Assembly: GCA_964397755.1 (NCBI GenBank) | Contig: CAYNJY010000004.1 | Coordinates: 1-64,000 of the forward strand | Length of the DNA: 64,000 bases | Source of the DNA: CAYNJY01 sp964397755 | Lineage (GTDB): Bacteria; Patescibacteriota; Microgenomatia; UBA10105; UBA927 | Direction: 5' to 3' | Made by a program: the position numbers and the translations under genes | In this document: one piece after another, positions 23,025-30,699 of the stretch | Layout: each line of letters opens with the position of its first letter | How positions within the stretch are numbered: position 1 is the first letter of the stretch | The notes under the pieces: model-generated | The model's database searches: none | What the model saw: the letters and a program-made list of their open reading frames with translations, nothing else | What the model was told of the DNA's origin: nothing

Positions 23025-24068
23025 TTAAATCGTATGTGTCTGCTTCAAATACTGCACGTAATCAATGTACGTCTTGTCCTTCATCTGATCTCTCACCGTC
23101 ATCTTTCTCGTCGTTCGTTGTTTGTTGTATGGTGTAAGTCCGCGGGTTGTTTCAAAAAGCAGCGCGTCGCTTCCGGCCCCCGACCCGTACGACACCATGA
23201 AAATTCTCTCGCCTGGTTTGGCAATATCGAGAACCGCGGCTAAACCGACCATTGACGATGCCGAGTAGGGGTTCCCAATCTGATCAACAACAAGTGATGG
23301 CGCGAGCTGTTCCATAGCAAATCCGAGTCGATCAGCAACAATCCGCGGAAATTTCCCATTCGGCATGTGGAACACGCAGTAGTCGATGTCTTGCGGTTTG
23401 ATGTGGATCTTTTCAAAAAGGCGAAGCGCCGCCCCTGTAACGTGCGCAAAGTATGCCGGCTCTCCGGTAAAACGGCCCGCATGCGACGGGTAGCGGATCC
23501 CGTCGCGTCGCCAAAAATCAGGCGTATCTGAGGAGTAGGATGTGTAAGCAAGAAGTTTTGCAACTACCTTTTCTTTTCCAAGGAGAAATGCTGCTCCTCC
23601 CGCTGCCGACGTGTATTCAAGAACATCGTGGGGTTTGCTCTGCGCCGTATCGGATCCGATTGCAAGTCCGTACCGTGCCTGCCCGCTTGTGATGAACACT
23701 GCGATTGCCTGCATGCCAGCGGTACCAGCTTTGCAGGCAAATTCAAGATCCGCCGCCAGATAATTGTTTCCAATGCCTAAAAGCTCACCGACTATTGTCG
23801 ACGTCGGGTTGACGGCATAGGGATGGCTCTCTGACCCAACAAGTAAGGCTTCAATATCCGAGGGTTTACCCTTCCATGCCTGAAGACACCTCAAGGAAGC
23901 CTCAACGGCGATGGTGACCGCGTCCTCGTCGTAGGCAGGAACAGCCTTCTCTGTGAGTCCTAAAGATCTGGTGACCTCGCCCGGATCCTTTCTCCACGCC
24001 GAGGCAATATCGGCGACCTTGAGCCGATACTCTGGAATATAGATGCCGTAGGAAACAATGCCAACCAT
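23025..24068 (-). CDS. hmgS: hydroxymethylglutaryl-CoA synthase, archaeal type
   Basis: The 347-residue synthase joins acetoacetyl-CoA and acetyl-CoA to HMG-CoA. It begins VGIVSYGIYIPEYRLK, has the acyl-enzyme cysteine in LEFACKAGTAGMQA, and YCVFHMPNGKFPRI with the catalytic histidine. The C-terminal NPYSASSMVGLAAVLDIA and VSYGSGAGSDALLF are typical of the archaeal-like class that works with DUF35 and an SCP-x-like thiolase. The ATG follows the HMG-CoA reductase stop by 19 bases, a gap made of a period-7 repeat (ATTTGGG-like); an earlier start would overlap the reductase and is rejected. Confidence 0.95.
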   Translation of the reverse strand: MVGIVSYGIYIPEYRLKVADIASAWRKDPGEVTRSLGLTEKAVPAYDEDAVTIAVEASLRCLQAWKGKPSDIEALLVGSESHPYAVNPTSTIVGELLGIGNNYLAADLEFACKAGTAGMQAIAVFITSGQARYGLAIGSDTAQSKPHDVLEYTSAAGGAAFLLGKEKVVAKLLAYTSYSSDTPDFWRRDGIRYPSHAGRFTGEPAYFAHVTGAALRLFEKIHIKPQDIDYCVFHMPNGKFPRIVADRLGFAMEQLAPSLVVDQIGNPYSASSMVGLAAVLDIAKPGERIFMVSYGSGAGSDALLFETTRGLTPYNKQRTTRKMTVRDQMKDKTYIDYVQYLKQTHTI

Positions 24069-24087
24069 ATGTTTCAAATCCCAAATC

Positions 24088-25269
24088 TCAAATCCCAATG
24101 TCCAAGCCTCGCGCCAAGCGCTGGTGTGCCGCTGCAAGCGTCCCTTCAGATAGCGAGGCCAGAAGCGATAGCTCACCGGCAAGCACTGCTCCTGCTACTA
24201 TCTCTGCAAACCTCTCTGCGTTCTCTCCCTTGTTTCCTCCTGCAACACCCAGTATCTCAAGCGCTTCCTTCTGTGTCGCCAGCCCCGTCCCCCCGCCCAC
24301 CGTCCCGACCATGAGATTAGGAAGGTACACGCTCACATATACATCTTCATTTCTTCCGTTTTCCTTTCTTACGACTTCCATCGTCGTTATGCCAAGCGCT
24401 CCCTCGGCGACGTGCCCGGGATCCTGTCCAGTCGCAAGAAACAGCGCCGCGACAACGTTGGCGTATTGGGCGTTGAATCCCACCGACCCGCTCATGGCTG
24501 AACCGATCATACATTTAGCTAACCACACGTCAAAGATTTTCTGTGCAGAGGTTTTAAGAGTATGGCGAAGCACTGACGAAGGAAGTGTTACCTCAGCCCA
24601 TACTTTGAACCCTCGCCCCTCAATCACATTGAGCCAGGATGGTTTTTTATCAACGTCAAAGTTTCCGGCTAAACTAACACAGCGCGCTCGGGTCTTTCGT
24701 TCAATTGTTCGAACAATTGAACTCGTGGCGATGGTTGCCATATTCATCCCCATGGCATCCTGGGTATCAAAGACGAAGCGGACAAAGCAGTACCTTCCTA
24801 CTCCCCGGGCGAGAAATTTTTTGAGGGTTACGTGCGCTGAGGTCTTTTGGGCAATCTTTTGAAGCAGTTCGAAATGCTCCTCAAGAAAGTTGTTCAGTCG
24901 ATCGTTTTGGGCTAGGTTGGCCAGCTTAAATACCACACCCCGGGTGGCTCCCACCCGGTAGCTGTCCACCACCGCCCCACCACTCTCGGTTATTGCTTTA
25001 CACCCGCGGTTAACCGACGCCACCAGCGCCCCTTCGGTGGTAGCCAAAGGAATAAAATAACTTTTAACTTTTACCTTTAAACTTTTGACTTGTAATGGGC
25101 CGGCGACTCCCATGGGAATCTGCGCCACGCCGATCATGTTCTCGCAGTTACGGGAGGCGGCAACCGACTCGTCAAGGGTGAAGGAGCCGGTGTTTTTTAA
25201 ATCGACTTGTAACTCCTTTTCCAAAGCCTCTCTTCTTTCCTTAACGGTCTTCATGTCGCGTAGCTTCAT
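24088..25269 (-). CDS. hmgA: HMG-CoA reductase, class I
   Basis: The enzyme reduces HMG-CoA to mevalonate with NADPH. Motifs in order are ENMIGVAQIPMGVAGPL, TTEGALVASVNRGCKAI with the catalytic glutamate, DAMGMNMATIATSSIV, the lysine region in GNFDVDKKPSWLN, and GTVGGGTGLATQ. The catalytic histidine lies in AAHQRLARG. The sequence is of the class I type, as in archaea and eukaryotes. A period-7 tract encodes LQVKSLKVKVKSYFIPLA near residue 80. ATG starts at 25269 and 25254 are both possible because the upstream region is a period-7 repeat rich in ATG. It heads the mevalonate genes proper. Confidence 0.95.
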   Translation of the reverse strand: MKLRDMKTVKERREALEKELQVDLKNTGSFTLDESVAASRNCENMIGVAQIPMGVAGPLQVKSLKVKVKSYFIPLATTEGALVASVNRGCKAITESGGAVVDSYRVGATRGVVFKLANLAQNDRLNNFLEEHFELLQKIAQKTSAHVTLKKFLARGVGRYCFVRFVFDTQDAMGMNMATIATSSIVRTIERKTRARCVSLAGNFDVDKKPSWLNVIEGRGFKVWAEVTLPSSVLRHTLKTSAQKIFDVWLAKCMIGSAMSGSVGFNAQYANVVAALFLATGQDPGHVAEGALGITTMEVVRKENGRNEDVYVSVYLPNLMVGTVGGGTGLATQKEALEILGVAGGNKGENAERFAEIVAGAVLAGELSLLASLSEGTLAAAHQRLARGLDIGI

Positions 25270-25345
25270 GGTTTCATGGCTACATTGCTCCATGGTTACA
25301 TTGAGTTTTTGACAATGAAACAATGTGGCAATGGAACAATGTTGT
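25255..25345. repeat. period-7 repeat at the HMG-CoA reductase start
   Basis: A tract of degenerate heptamers of the CAATGNA type (for example ACAATGT, GGCAATG, GAACAAT) fills the space between the Yip1-like gene and the reductase and contains several potential ATG starts. Similar tracts lie at 10660-10710, 47965-47990, 50118-50150 and 63190-63225. Confidence 0.7.
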
Positions 25346-25346
25346 A

Positions 25347-25964
25347 CTAAAGGAACGGCACTTTAAAGATCCCCCACCGGTACATGAGCCAGCTGTAGGC
25401 AGCAAGGACCGGCGCGGTGAGCCCCCACACGGCGACAATCCGCGGGAGATCGAGCTTCATACCGAAACGGAGCGTAAGGTACCCAAGGATAACTTTCCAA
25501 TAAAACAGGGTCGCAGAAAACACAAGATAGAGCGTGCTAAACGCCACCCCAAGGGCACGCTCTGTCCGGGGCGGAGGCAGGACCACGTAGAGGAGCGATG
25601 TTGCCAGAAACCACGCAGTCGTCGGAACGAGCGTATACGCCCACGTAAGCGCGAGAGAAGTCGCTCCCCCTCTTCCGCCAAATAGCCGCGAAATCAAAGA
25701 GAGCATAGCGACAGCAATAAGATAGCCAAGAGCTGCACCGGCGGACAAAAGAACAAACTGCTTCGTCAGAAGGAACGGCCGGAATGCCGCAGTTTTGACG
25801 ATTGAGGCGAGCGCAAAGTAGGCTGCCAACATAGCACCAATGTAGACAAGCTCCCAGAGACTCCCTCGATCAACAATCCTGCGGTACGTTTCGTACGGCC
25901 GTACCACAAGGCCGATTATATTTCGGCAAAAAGAAACCCCGGCGATGAGAAGGTGGTCAACCAT
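25347..25964 (-). CDS. Yip1-family-like membrane protein
   Basis: The 205-residue protein has five or six membrane helices and the N-terminal amphipathic segment VVRPYETYRRIVDRGSLWEL typical of bacterial Yip1-domain (PF04893-type) proteins. Their function is not established. It sits between a sigma-factor pair and the mevalonate genes on the same strand, so it may be co-expressed and could relate to membrane or lipid supply. That link is by position only. Confidence 0.65.
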   Translation of the reverse strand: MVDHLLIAGVSFCRNIIGLVVRPYETYRRIVDRGSLWELVYIGAMLAAYFALASIVKTAAFRPFLLTKQFVLLSAGAALGYLIAVAMLSLISRLFGGRGGATSLALTWAYTLVPTTAWFLATSLLYVVLPPPRTERALGVAFSTLYLVFSATLFYWKVILGYLTLRFGMKLDLPRIVAVWGLTAPVLAAYSWLMYRWGIFKVPFL

Positions 25965-26002
25965 ACAGTAGCGCGTGGTAAGATATTAGTCGGAGCTGAA
26001 GG

Positions 26003-26230
26003 CTAAAACCCGCGCTGGAGGATGGTCACAAGCAGGGTGATTGCCGACCCAACGAGGAGGTACAACCCGACGACGGTAACCAGGCTTACCAGAACCAGAA
26101 GCGGCCACGGCATGACCTTGAGCCGGCGGGCTAGCTCCTTATAAAACGGCGTCAGCGGCCCGAGTGTCTGGGGCGGAAGGTCGGTGACCTCCTCCCAGCG
26201 TTTTACGAACTTTTGATATGTTGTTGTCAT
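26003..26230 (-). CDS. small one-TM protein coupled to ECF sigma factor
   Basis: I do not recognise the family. The 75-residue protein has a soluble N-terminus of about 38 residues (KFVKRWEEVTDLPPQTLGPL and a short basic helix) and a single long membrane helix. Its ATG overlaps the stop of the sigma-factor gene (ATGA). That arrangement, cytoplasmic domain plus one membrane span directly after an ECF sigma gene, is what a minimal anti-sigma factor would look like, but no zinc-binding HxxxCxxC anti-sigma motif is present. Confidence 0.55.
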   Translation of the reverse strand: MTTTYQKFVKRWEEVTDLPPQTLGPLTPFYKELARRLKVMPWPLLVLVSLVTVVGLYLLVGSAITLLVTILQRGF

Positions 26231-26766
26231 GTTGATAAAAAAAGCTCCACGAAGGCCTTCCGTGCGCGGAAGAGCCGAGATTCGGCGCTTTTGAACGTGA
26301 TGGACAGTTTTTTCGCAATATCCTCGACCGAGAAGTCTTCCAGGTACTTAAGTGTCAGAACGTTGCGGTAGATGGGGAGGAGGCGAGCTAAAACATGGCG
26401 AATTTTTTCTTTGAGTATCATCACGTCAAACTCCTCTTCCGGGCTCACGATCGGCGAAACCAGTGATTCAAGCTGGGGGAACTGAGAAAACACCACGTGC
26501 TTGATCTTCTTCTTGCGGTAGAAATCGACAATCTTGTGCTGGCAGATGGAAAACAGAAACGTCTTGATGCTCGCGTTCCCGTGGAAATCGCGGATTGCCT
26601 CAAGAAACCCAAACAGCGTGTCTTGAAGAATTTCTTCGACGTCGTTGGGATTCTGTACCTTCGCGAGGAGAAGTCGCCGGAGAAGCGGCGTATATGTTCT
26701 GTAAAAAGCCGCTAGTGCCTGCCGGTCGCGCCGGAGTATGTTTCGAACGAGCTCGTCATCCTTCAT
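26227..26766 (-). CDS. ECF-type RNA polymerase sigma factor
   Basis: The 179-residue protein contains only regions 2 and 4, the ECF layout. Region 2 runs ILRRDRQALAAFYRTYTPLL to VEEILQDTLFGFLEAIRDF and FLFSICQHKIVDFYRKKK. Region 4 is LPIYRNVLTLKYLEDFSVED with the helix-turn-helix IAKKLSITFKSAESRLFRAR. It should direct polymerase to a specific promoter set, possibly its own operon. The start ATG is preceded by TATAGT on the minus strand; a longer frame reaches into that promoter and is rejected. The promoter overlaps the divergent one of the VirB2-like array. Confidence 0.92.
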   Translation of the reverse strand: MKDDELVRNILRRDRQALAAFYRTYTPLLRRLLLAKVQNPNDVEEILQDTLFGFLEAIRDFHGNASIKTFLFSICQHKIVDFYRKKKIKHVVFSQFPQLESLVSPIVSPEEEFDVMILKEKIRHVLARLLPIYRNVLTLKYLEDFSVEDIAKKLSITFKSAESRLFRARKAFVELFLST

Positions 26767-26782
26767 GGAGGAGGTAGTGGAG

Positions 26783-26834
26783 ACTATACCACGGGGAGGG
26801 CTCGTTGACAACCGCCCTGCCCCTCACATACACT
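26783..26834. promoter_or_regulatory. overlapping divergent promoters
   Basis: Plus strand: TTGACA at 26805-26810, 18 bases, TACACT at 26829-26834, with the start codon seven bases on (leaderless). Minus strand: TTGTCA at 26811-26806, 17 bases, TATAGT at 26788-26783, about 16 bases before the sigma-factor ATG. The two -35 boxes share the same six base pairs, so polymerase cannot occupy both at once. The minus-strand promoter serves the sigma/mevalonate operon, the plus-strand one the VirB2-like array. Confidence 0.65.
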
Positions 26835-26840
26835 GATCGT

Positions 26841-27143
26841 ATGGATGGCGTCAATCTCGGCGATCCGTTGGTCTTTTCTCCTGCTACATCTTTCCCCACA
26901 TTTGGGGATTTTGTTGGAATCGTCATAAAGAACGCGTTTGTCGTCGCGGGACTGTTAAGCTTTATCATATTGATTTTGGGCGGTTTCCGACTTATAGTAG
27001 CTGGTGGAGACACGAAGAAGCTTGATCAGGCAAGGGGAGCAGTCAGCGGTGCTGTTACTGGTTTGATTCTTGTGGTCTCATCGTACTGGATTGTACAGAT
27101 AGTTGAAGCGATTACCGGTCTCCCACTATTATCACCCAAGTAG
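26841..27143 (+). CDS. VirB2/TrbC-like membrane protein
   Basis: The 100-residue protein has a short N-terminal segment, a first membrane helix (FVVAGLLSFIILILGGF), the loop RLIVAGGDTKKLDQARG and a second helix. The GGD-x-KKL motif is the family signature in this window. No signal peptide is evident. It is the first gene of a plus-strand series of pilin-like subunits and is probably translated from a leaderless transcript. Confidence 0.7.
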   Translation: MDGVNLGDPLVFSPATSFPTFGDFVGIVIKNAFVVAGLLSFIILILGGFRLIVAGGDTKKLDQARGAVSGAVTGLILVVSSYWIVQIVEAITGLPLLSPK

Positions 27144-27147
27144 CTAT

Positions 27148-27498
27148 ATGGACAAGAATGTTTCGGACTTATTTGGTACGATCACAAATCCGCTGAATCG
27201 CTACGGCGGCCTTGACGAAGACGGGCTTATCTTATTCCTCACAAACATACTTCGCTTGGTGTTCGTCGCTGCGGGCGTGTACGCTTTCCTCAACATCATC
27301 GTTGCCGGCTTCCAGTTCATGAACGCAGACGGTGATAGCAAGGCCATTGCTACTGCCTGGAAACGCATCTGGCAATCGCTCGTGGGGCTCGTTCTCATTA
27401 CTGGGTCGTTTGCTCTCGCTGCTGTTTTTGGCTATCTCATATTTGGCGACGCGGGCTTTATCCTCCGACCGCGCGTCTTTGGCCCGGGAGGAGAGTAA
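27148..27498 (+). CDS. VirB2/TrbC-like membrane protein, divergent
   Basis: The 116-residue protein keeps the two-helix topology but the loop is changed to GFQFMNADGDSKAIATAWKR, with ADGD instead of SGGD and no (Q/E)AR. It follows the previous paralogue by four bases. The C-terminal tail is longer and ends RVFGPGGE. A specialised minor subunit is possible. Confidence 0.65.
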   Translation: MDKNVSDLFGTITNPLNRYGGLDEDGLILFLTNILRLVFVAAGVYAFLNIIVAGFQFMNADGDSKAIATAWKRIWQSLVGLVLITGSFALAAVFGYLIFGDAGFILRPRVFGPGGE

Positions 27499-27503
27499 AG
27501 CAT

Positions 27504-27908
27504 ATGGCAACACCAACTGGAACACCGATCGGAGAAATTTCAGGACCAGGGCTCGGACCGTTTGGGACAATTACGAAAGAACTCGCCTCTGGTGAAGCCG
27601 GCGGTGTTACCGGCCTCCAAAAAGTCTCAAACATCATCTCGGGCATTATCGGCATCTTAACAGTCGCCGCAGGTATTTGGTTCATGATCCAGTTTCTCAT
27701 CGGGTCCTTCTACTGGATCACCTCTGGTGGAGATAAAGGGAAGCTTCAAGAAGCGAAAAACAGAATCACGCACGCGTTTATCGGCCTCATTATCGTCATT
27801 GCCGGCTGGTCGATTATCGCCCTCATGGGTAAATTCTTCAATTTTGATATCCTCCTTTCTGAGCCAAGAACGATTATCCGAGGTCTCTACCCTGGAGGAG
27901 GTCAGTAA
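27504..27908 (+). CDS. VirB2/TrbC-like membrane protein
   Basis: The 134-residue protein has a Gly/Pro-rich N-terminal segment of about 40 residues, then two membrane helices with the loop SFYWITSGGDKGKLQEAKNR. This SGGDKGKLQEAKNRI block is nearly identical in the next two genes. The start is preceded by GGAGGAGAGTAA, a ribosome-binding site inside the end of the previous gene. Confidence 0.75.
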   Translation: MATPTGTPIGEISGPGLGPFGTITKELASGEAGGVTGLQKVSNIISGIIGILTVAAGIWFMIQFLIGSFYWITSGGDKGKLQEAKNRITHAFIGLIIVIAGWSIIALMGKFFNFDILLSEPRTIIRGLYPGGGQ

Positions 27909-27909
27909 C

Positions 27910-28260
27910 ATGGAACGAGCGCTCGCGGTGATTCGAAACCCCATTCTTCCACCCTCCCTTGGCGGCGGCACCGCGCCATCGGTTGAATCGGGTGGCAAGG
28001 GGGTGGGGCTTCTTATCGGGAACATCATTGGTGGGCTTTTTATCTTTGGGTTTATCATTGCTTTTTTCTACCTTCTCACGGGCGCGTTCTTCTGGATTAC
28101 GAGTGGCGGCGATAAGAACGGGTTGGAAAGTGCAAGAAACCGCATCATTCACTCCCTTGTTGGGCTTTTAATCCTCGCATCTGCCTGGGCGATGTTCTCA
28201 CTGGTTGGGAAGTTTTTCGGTATAGATCTGCGGAACCTGCCGATCCCATCAATTAAATAA
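27910..28260 (+). CDS. VirB2/TrbC-like membrane protein
   Basis: The 116-residue protein has the loop GAFFWITSGGDKNGLESARN between its two helices and a Gly-rich N-terminus (SLGGGTAPSVESGGKGVG). The ATG is one base after the previous stop and is preceded by GGAGGAGG, so translation is coupled. An in-frame upstream extension would overlap the previous gene and is rejected. Confidence 0.75.
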   Translation: MERALAVIRNPILPPSLGGGTAPSVESGGKGVGLLIGNIIGGLFIFGFIIAFFYLLTGAFFWITSGGDKNGLESARNRIIHSLVGLLILASAWAMFSLVGKFFGIDLRNLPIPSIK

Positions 28261-28285
28261 ACCCCTATTGACAAGGCTCCTCTTG

Positions 28286-28314
28286 TTGCACAACAATGAA
28301 TGGTAGCGTATAAT
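28286..28314 (+). promoter_or_regulatory. promoter of fourth VirB2-like gene of the array
   Basis: TTGCAC, a 17-base spacer and TATAAT, followed by a 25-base leader that contains a strong AGGAGG ribosome-binding site seven bases before the ATG. Unlike most promoters here it has a normal leader, which suggests high expression of this subunit. Confidence 0.65.
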
Positions 28315-28339
28315 CATTTTGTTTCACGAGGAGGACTCT

Positions 28340-28672
28340 ATGCATAAAGTGCTCGCACAGGCGAAAATTGAAATCAAGCAACCGTCTTCCATCAGAATCA
28401 CTGAAATCGGACAACTCATTAGCGCGGTTGTCGGCACTCTTCTCATCGTTGCAGCCCTGTTGGCGTTCCTCTACCTCATTCTCGGAGGCATCAAGTGGAT
28501 TACAAGCGGCGGAGACAAAGCCGGCATGGAAGAAGCGCGCAATAAAATCACCCACGCAATCGTCGGACTTATTATCGTCGGCGCTGCCTGGGCCATCATG
28601 ACGCTCATTCAAAACTTCCTCGGCGTCACGATCATTGGCGGAACCATTGAGTTTCCAAAGCCTTTTTTATAG
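28340..28672 (+). CDS. VirB2/TrbC-like membrane protein, probable major subunit
   Basis: The 110-residue protein has an N-terminal amphipathic segment (KVLAQAKIEIKQPSSIR), a first helix with GTLLIVAALLAFLYLILGG, the loop IKWITSGGDKAGMEEARNK and a second helix. It has its own consensus promoter, the best ribosome-binding site of the array and an intrinsic terminator, so it is a single-gene transcript, as expected for a major pilin-like subunit. This is inference from signals, not from protein data. Confidence 0.75.
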   Translation: MHKVLAQAKIEIKQPSSIRITEIGQLISAVVGTLLIVAALLAFLYLILGGIKWITSGGDKAGMEEARNKITHAIVGLIIVGAAWAIMTLIQNFLGVTIIGGTIEFPKPFL

Positions 28673-28692
28673 GCAAAAACACTAAGGGACGT

Positions 28693-28728
28693 AAAAATCC
28701 TCGACGACAGCCGGGGATTTTTGTTTTT
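28693..28728 (+). terminator. intrinsic terminator
   Basis: AAAAATCC pairs with GGATTTTT around a 14-base loop that can extend the stem through G-C pairs, followed by GTTTTTC. It closes the transcript of the preceding VirB2-like gene. The A-run on the other side would let it work on both strands. Confidence 0.75.
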
Positions 28729-28755
28729 CAGGAAATACCGTATACTCTACGTACC

Positions 28756-29085
28756 ATGATTCTCCCGCTTCTTTCCGTCATCCGGGCCGCGCCCCTCACG
28801 GATACGATCGAGGACGTTCCAACAATTCTCTCGTTCGAGTCGCTCTTCCGCAATATTGTTGGTGCCGTCGTTGCACTCTCTGGGATTGCGATTTTCATCA
28901 TGCTCCTCGTCGGGGGCTTTACGTACCTCTTCTCCGGGGGTGACCAAAAAAAGCTCGAGCAAGCCCGTGGCACTATCACCAATGCTGTCGGCGGGCTTGT
29001 CATTATCGTCGCAGCCTACCTCATCCTTCAGACCATCAAGGCGTTCACCGGCGTTGACGTCACAATCTTTCGCATTCCTCGGTAA
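28756..29085 (+). CDS. VirB2/TrbC-like membrane protein
   Basis: The 109-residue protein repeats the two-helix form, with VGGFTYLFSGGDQKKLEQAR as the loop. TATACT lies nine bases before the ATG and no ribosome-binding site is seen, so a very short leader is likely. It separates the probable major subunit from the VirB6-like gene. Confidence 0.72.
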   Translation: MILPLLSVIRAAPLTDTIEDVPTILSFESLFRNIVGAVVALSGIAIFIMLLVGGFTYLFSGGDQKKLEQARGTITNAVGGLVIIVAAYLILQTIKAFTGVDVTIFRIPR

Positions 29086-29141
29086 CCCTACGGCGTGATT
29101 GACGCAGGTGCGATTCGTAGCGCATAATACAAAGCGATACC

Positions 29142-30686
29142 ATGAAAAAACACTTTGTTCGTCTTAGTGCGTTCCTCCTCACGCTTCTTGTTGCGATCGG
29201 TCTCCTTTCTCGTCCGACAATTGTTCGTGCCCAAGGCGCTCCTCCTAATTCTATTCAGAGCTGGTTTTCTCACACGGCGGCTAGCTTTATTCAAGATCTA
29301 GAAGCTGCACGCGCCGGCGGCATTGTGAAAGAAGCTGCAGACAGTTCAAGCATCATTAATCCGCAGCTTGTCCTTGCGTGCGAAATTCTCGGGTGCACCA
29401 ATGATCTCACGCACCCGTTTGGGTACCAGCGGAGTCTCCTTGCGTTCGTCGACCGAACGGTTATTGCGATGTACGCAACACCGGTTGCGAGCACCCAGCT
29501 TTTCCTCGTTGACCTTGGAAAAAGCATCGGTCTCCTCCACCCGGCATACGCGCAGGGCGTCGGGTTCTCCGGACTTGAGCCGCTCCTTCCTATATGGAAG
29601 GCGTTTCGCAATATCGCTTACATCCTCCTTGCCATCATCCTCATCGCAGTCGGCTTCATGGTGATGCTGCGGAAGAAGATCGATCCGAAAACGGTGGTCA
29701 CGGTACAAAATTCCCTTCCGCGCATCGTCGTTGCCCTTATTCTCATCACCTTCTCCTACGCAATCGTCGGACTCATGATTGACCTCATGTACCTCTCCAT
29801 GCTGTTTCTCATCACGATACTGGTCAACGCAAGCGGCGGGCTTCTCGGGAGTGATACTGCGGCAAAATACCTCGGCGGAGGATTCTGGAGTGCAGTTGGC
29901 GCGCTCTTTTCCGGAGGTATCCGCGCATTTGATGACTTTATCGCGCTTATTCCGAAGGGTGTGAGCGCAACAATTACGATTGTCCCTGGACTTCTCGCTG
30001 GCCTCTTTAGCGGAGGAAAACTGAGCGGCTTCATCACTGGCCTTGCTGCAGCACCCGCACTTTTTTTGCTTCTCATCGCCCTCGTCGTTCTCTTTGGCAT
30101 AGTGCGGCTCCTGTTCATGCTCATCGACGCCTACATCCATATCATTATCGCGCTTTTGACTGCGCCTATTCAACTTCTGTTTGATGCGATCCCGGGGGTC
30201 AACGCCTTTGGCGCGTGGTTCCGAAACCTCCTCTCCCGTCTCATCGTATTCCCGGTGACTGCCGCCATGCTCCTCATCGGCACGATTCTCACGCGCTATG
30301 AAAAAAATCCTGTCGGTATCCCTGGATTCGGGTCACAAAGCCCGGCGCTCTGGGGTCCGCCGTTTCTGACGAGCGATTCCGGCGTCCACGGCATGGCCGG
30401 GTTCATCGGCCTTGGCATCCTCCTTTCGATCCCGATGATTGTCGCTGGGATTCAAAAAACACTCAAGGGCGAATCGATTATTCCCGGAGGCCCCGGCGCC
30501 ATCTTCGGCCCAGCCGGTGCAGCATTCGGACAGCTTCTTCAGGTCGGCTACTATGGAACATTTATTACAAGCGCCTTCCGTCACAAGCAAGCAGAGAAGT
30601 CAGCCTACCAGCAGGTGCGCGAGGGAGCATCAAAAGGCATTGGGGTGCTCACAGGCGGCGGTGGAACGGGCGGTGGCGGACACTAA
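29142..30686 (+). CDS. VirB6/TrbL-like polytopic membrane protein
   Basis: The 514-residue protein starts with a signal peptide ending near IVRAQ. An outer domain of about 120 residues follows, then about seven membrane helices in two groups around a Gly-rich stretch, and a soluble tail rich in glycine (LTGGGGTGGGGH). Helices contain ILIAVGFMVMLRKKIDPKTV and ALLTAPIQLLFDAIPG, the latter being a pattern of TrbL/VirB6-type channel proteins. VirB6 proteins form the inner-membrane pore for substrate passage in type IV secretion. It ends the array of VirB2-like genes and converges, with a 13-base gap, on the large unknown gene. Confidence 0.65.
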   Translation: MKKHFVRLSAFLLTLLVAIGLLSRPTIVRAQGAPPNSIQSWFSHTAASFIQDLEAARAGGIVKEAADSSSIINPQLVLACEILGCTNDLTHPFGYQRSLLAFVDRTVIAMYATPVASTQLFLVDLGKSIGLLHPAYAQGVGFSGLEPLLPIWKAFRNIAYILLAIILIAVGFMVMLRKKIDPKTVVTVQNSLPRIVVALILITFSYAIVGLMIDLMYLSMLFLITILVNASGGLLGSDTAAKYLGGGFWSAVGALFSGGIRAFDDFIALIPKGVSATITIVPGLLAGLFSGGKLSGFITGLAAAPALFLLLIALVVLFGIVRLLFMLIDAYIHIIIALLTAPIQLLFDAIPGVNAFGAWFRNLLSRLIVFPVTAAMLLIGTILTRYEKNPVGIPGFGSQSPALWGPPFLTSDSGVHGMAGFIGLGILLSIPMIVAGIQKTLKGESIIPGGPGAIFGPAGAAFGQLLQVGYYGTFITSAFRHKQAEKSAYQQVREGASKGIGVLTGGGGTGGGGH

Positions 30687-30699
30687 CACCATATTGACG

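Noticed and set aside
24098..24862. Plus-strand frame of 254 codons opposite HMG-CoA reductase
   Set aside because: Serine/threonine-rich antisense translation of a well-supported enzyme gene.
28268..28273. TTGACA as -35 box for the gene at 28340
   Set aside because: The distance to TATAAT is 35 bases, far too long; TTGCAC at 28286 with a 17-base spacer fits instead.
29346..30173. Minus-strand frame of 275 codons opposite the VirB6-like gene
   Set aside because: Composition is that of an antisense of hydrophobic codons (charged, Cys/Glu/Lys-rich, no fold).
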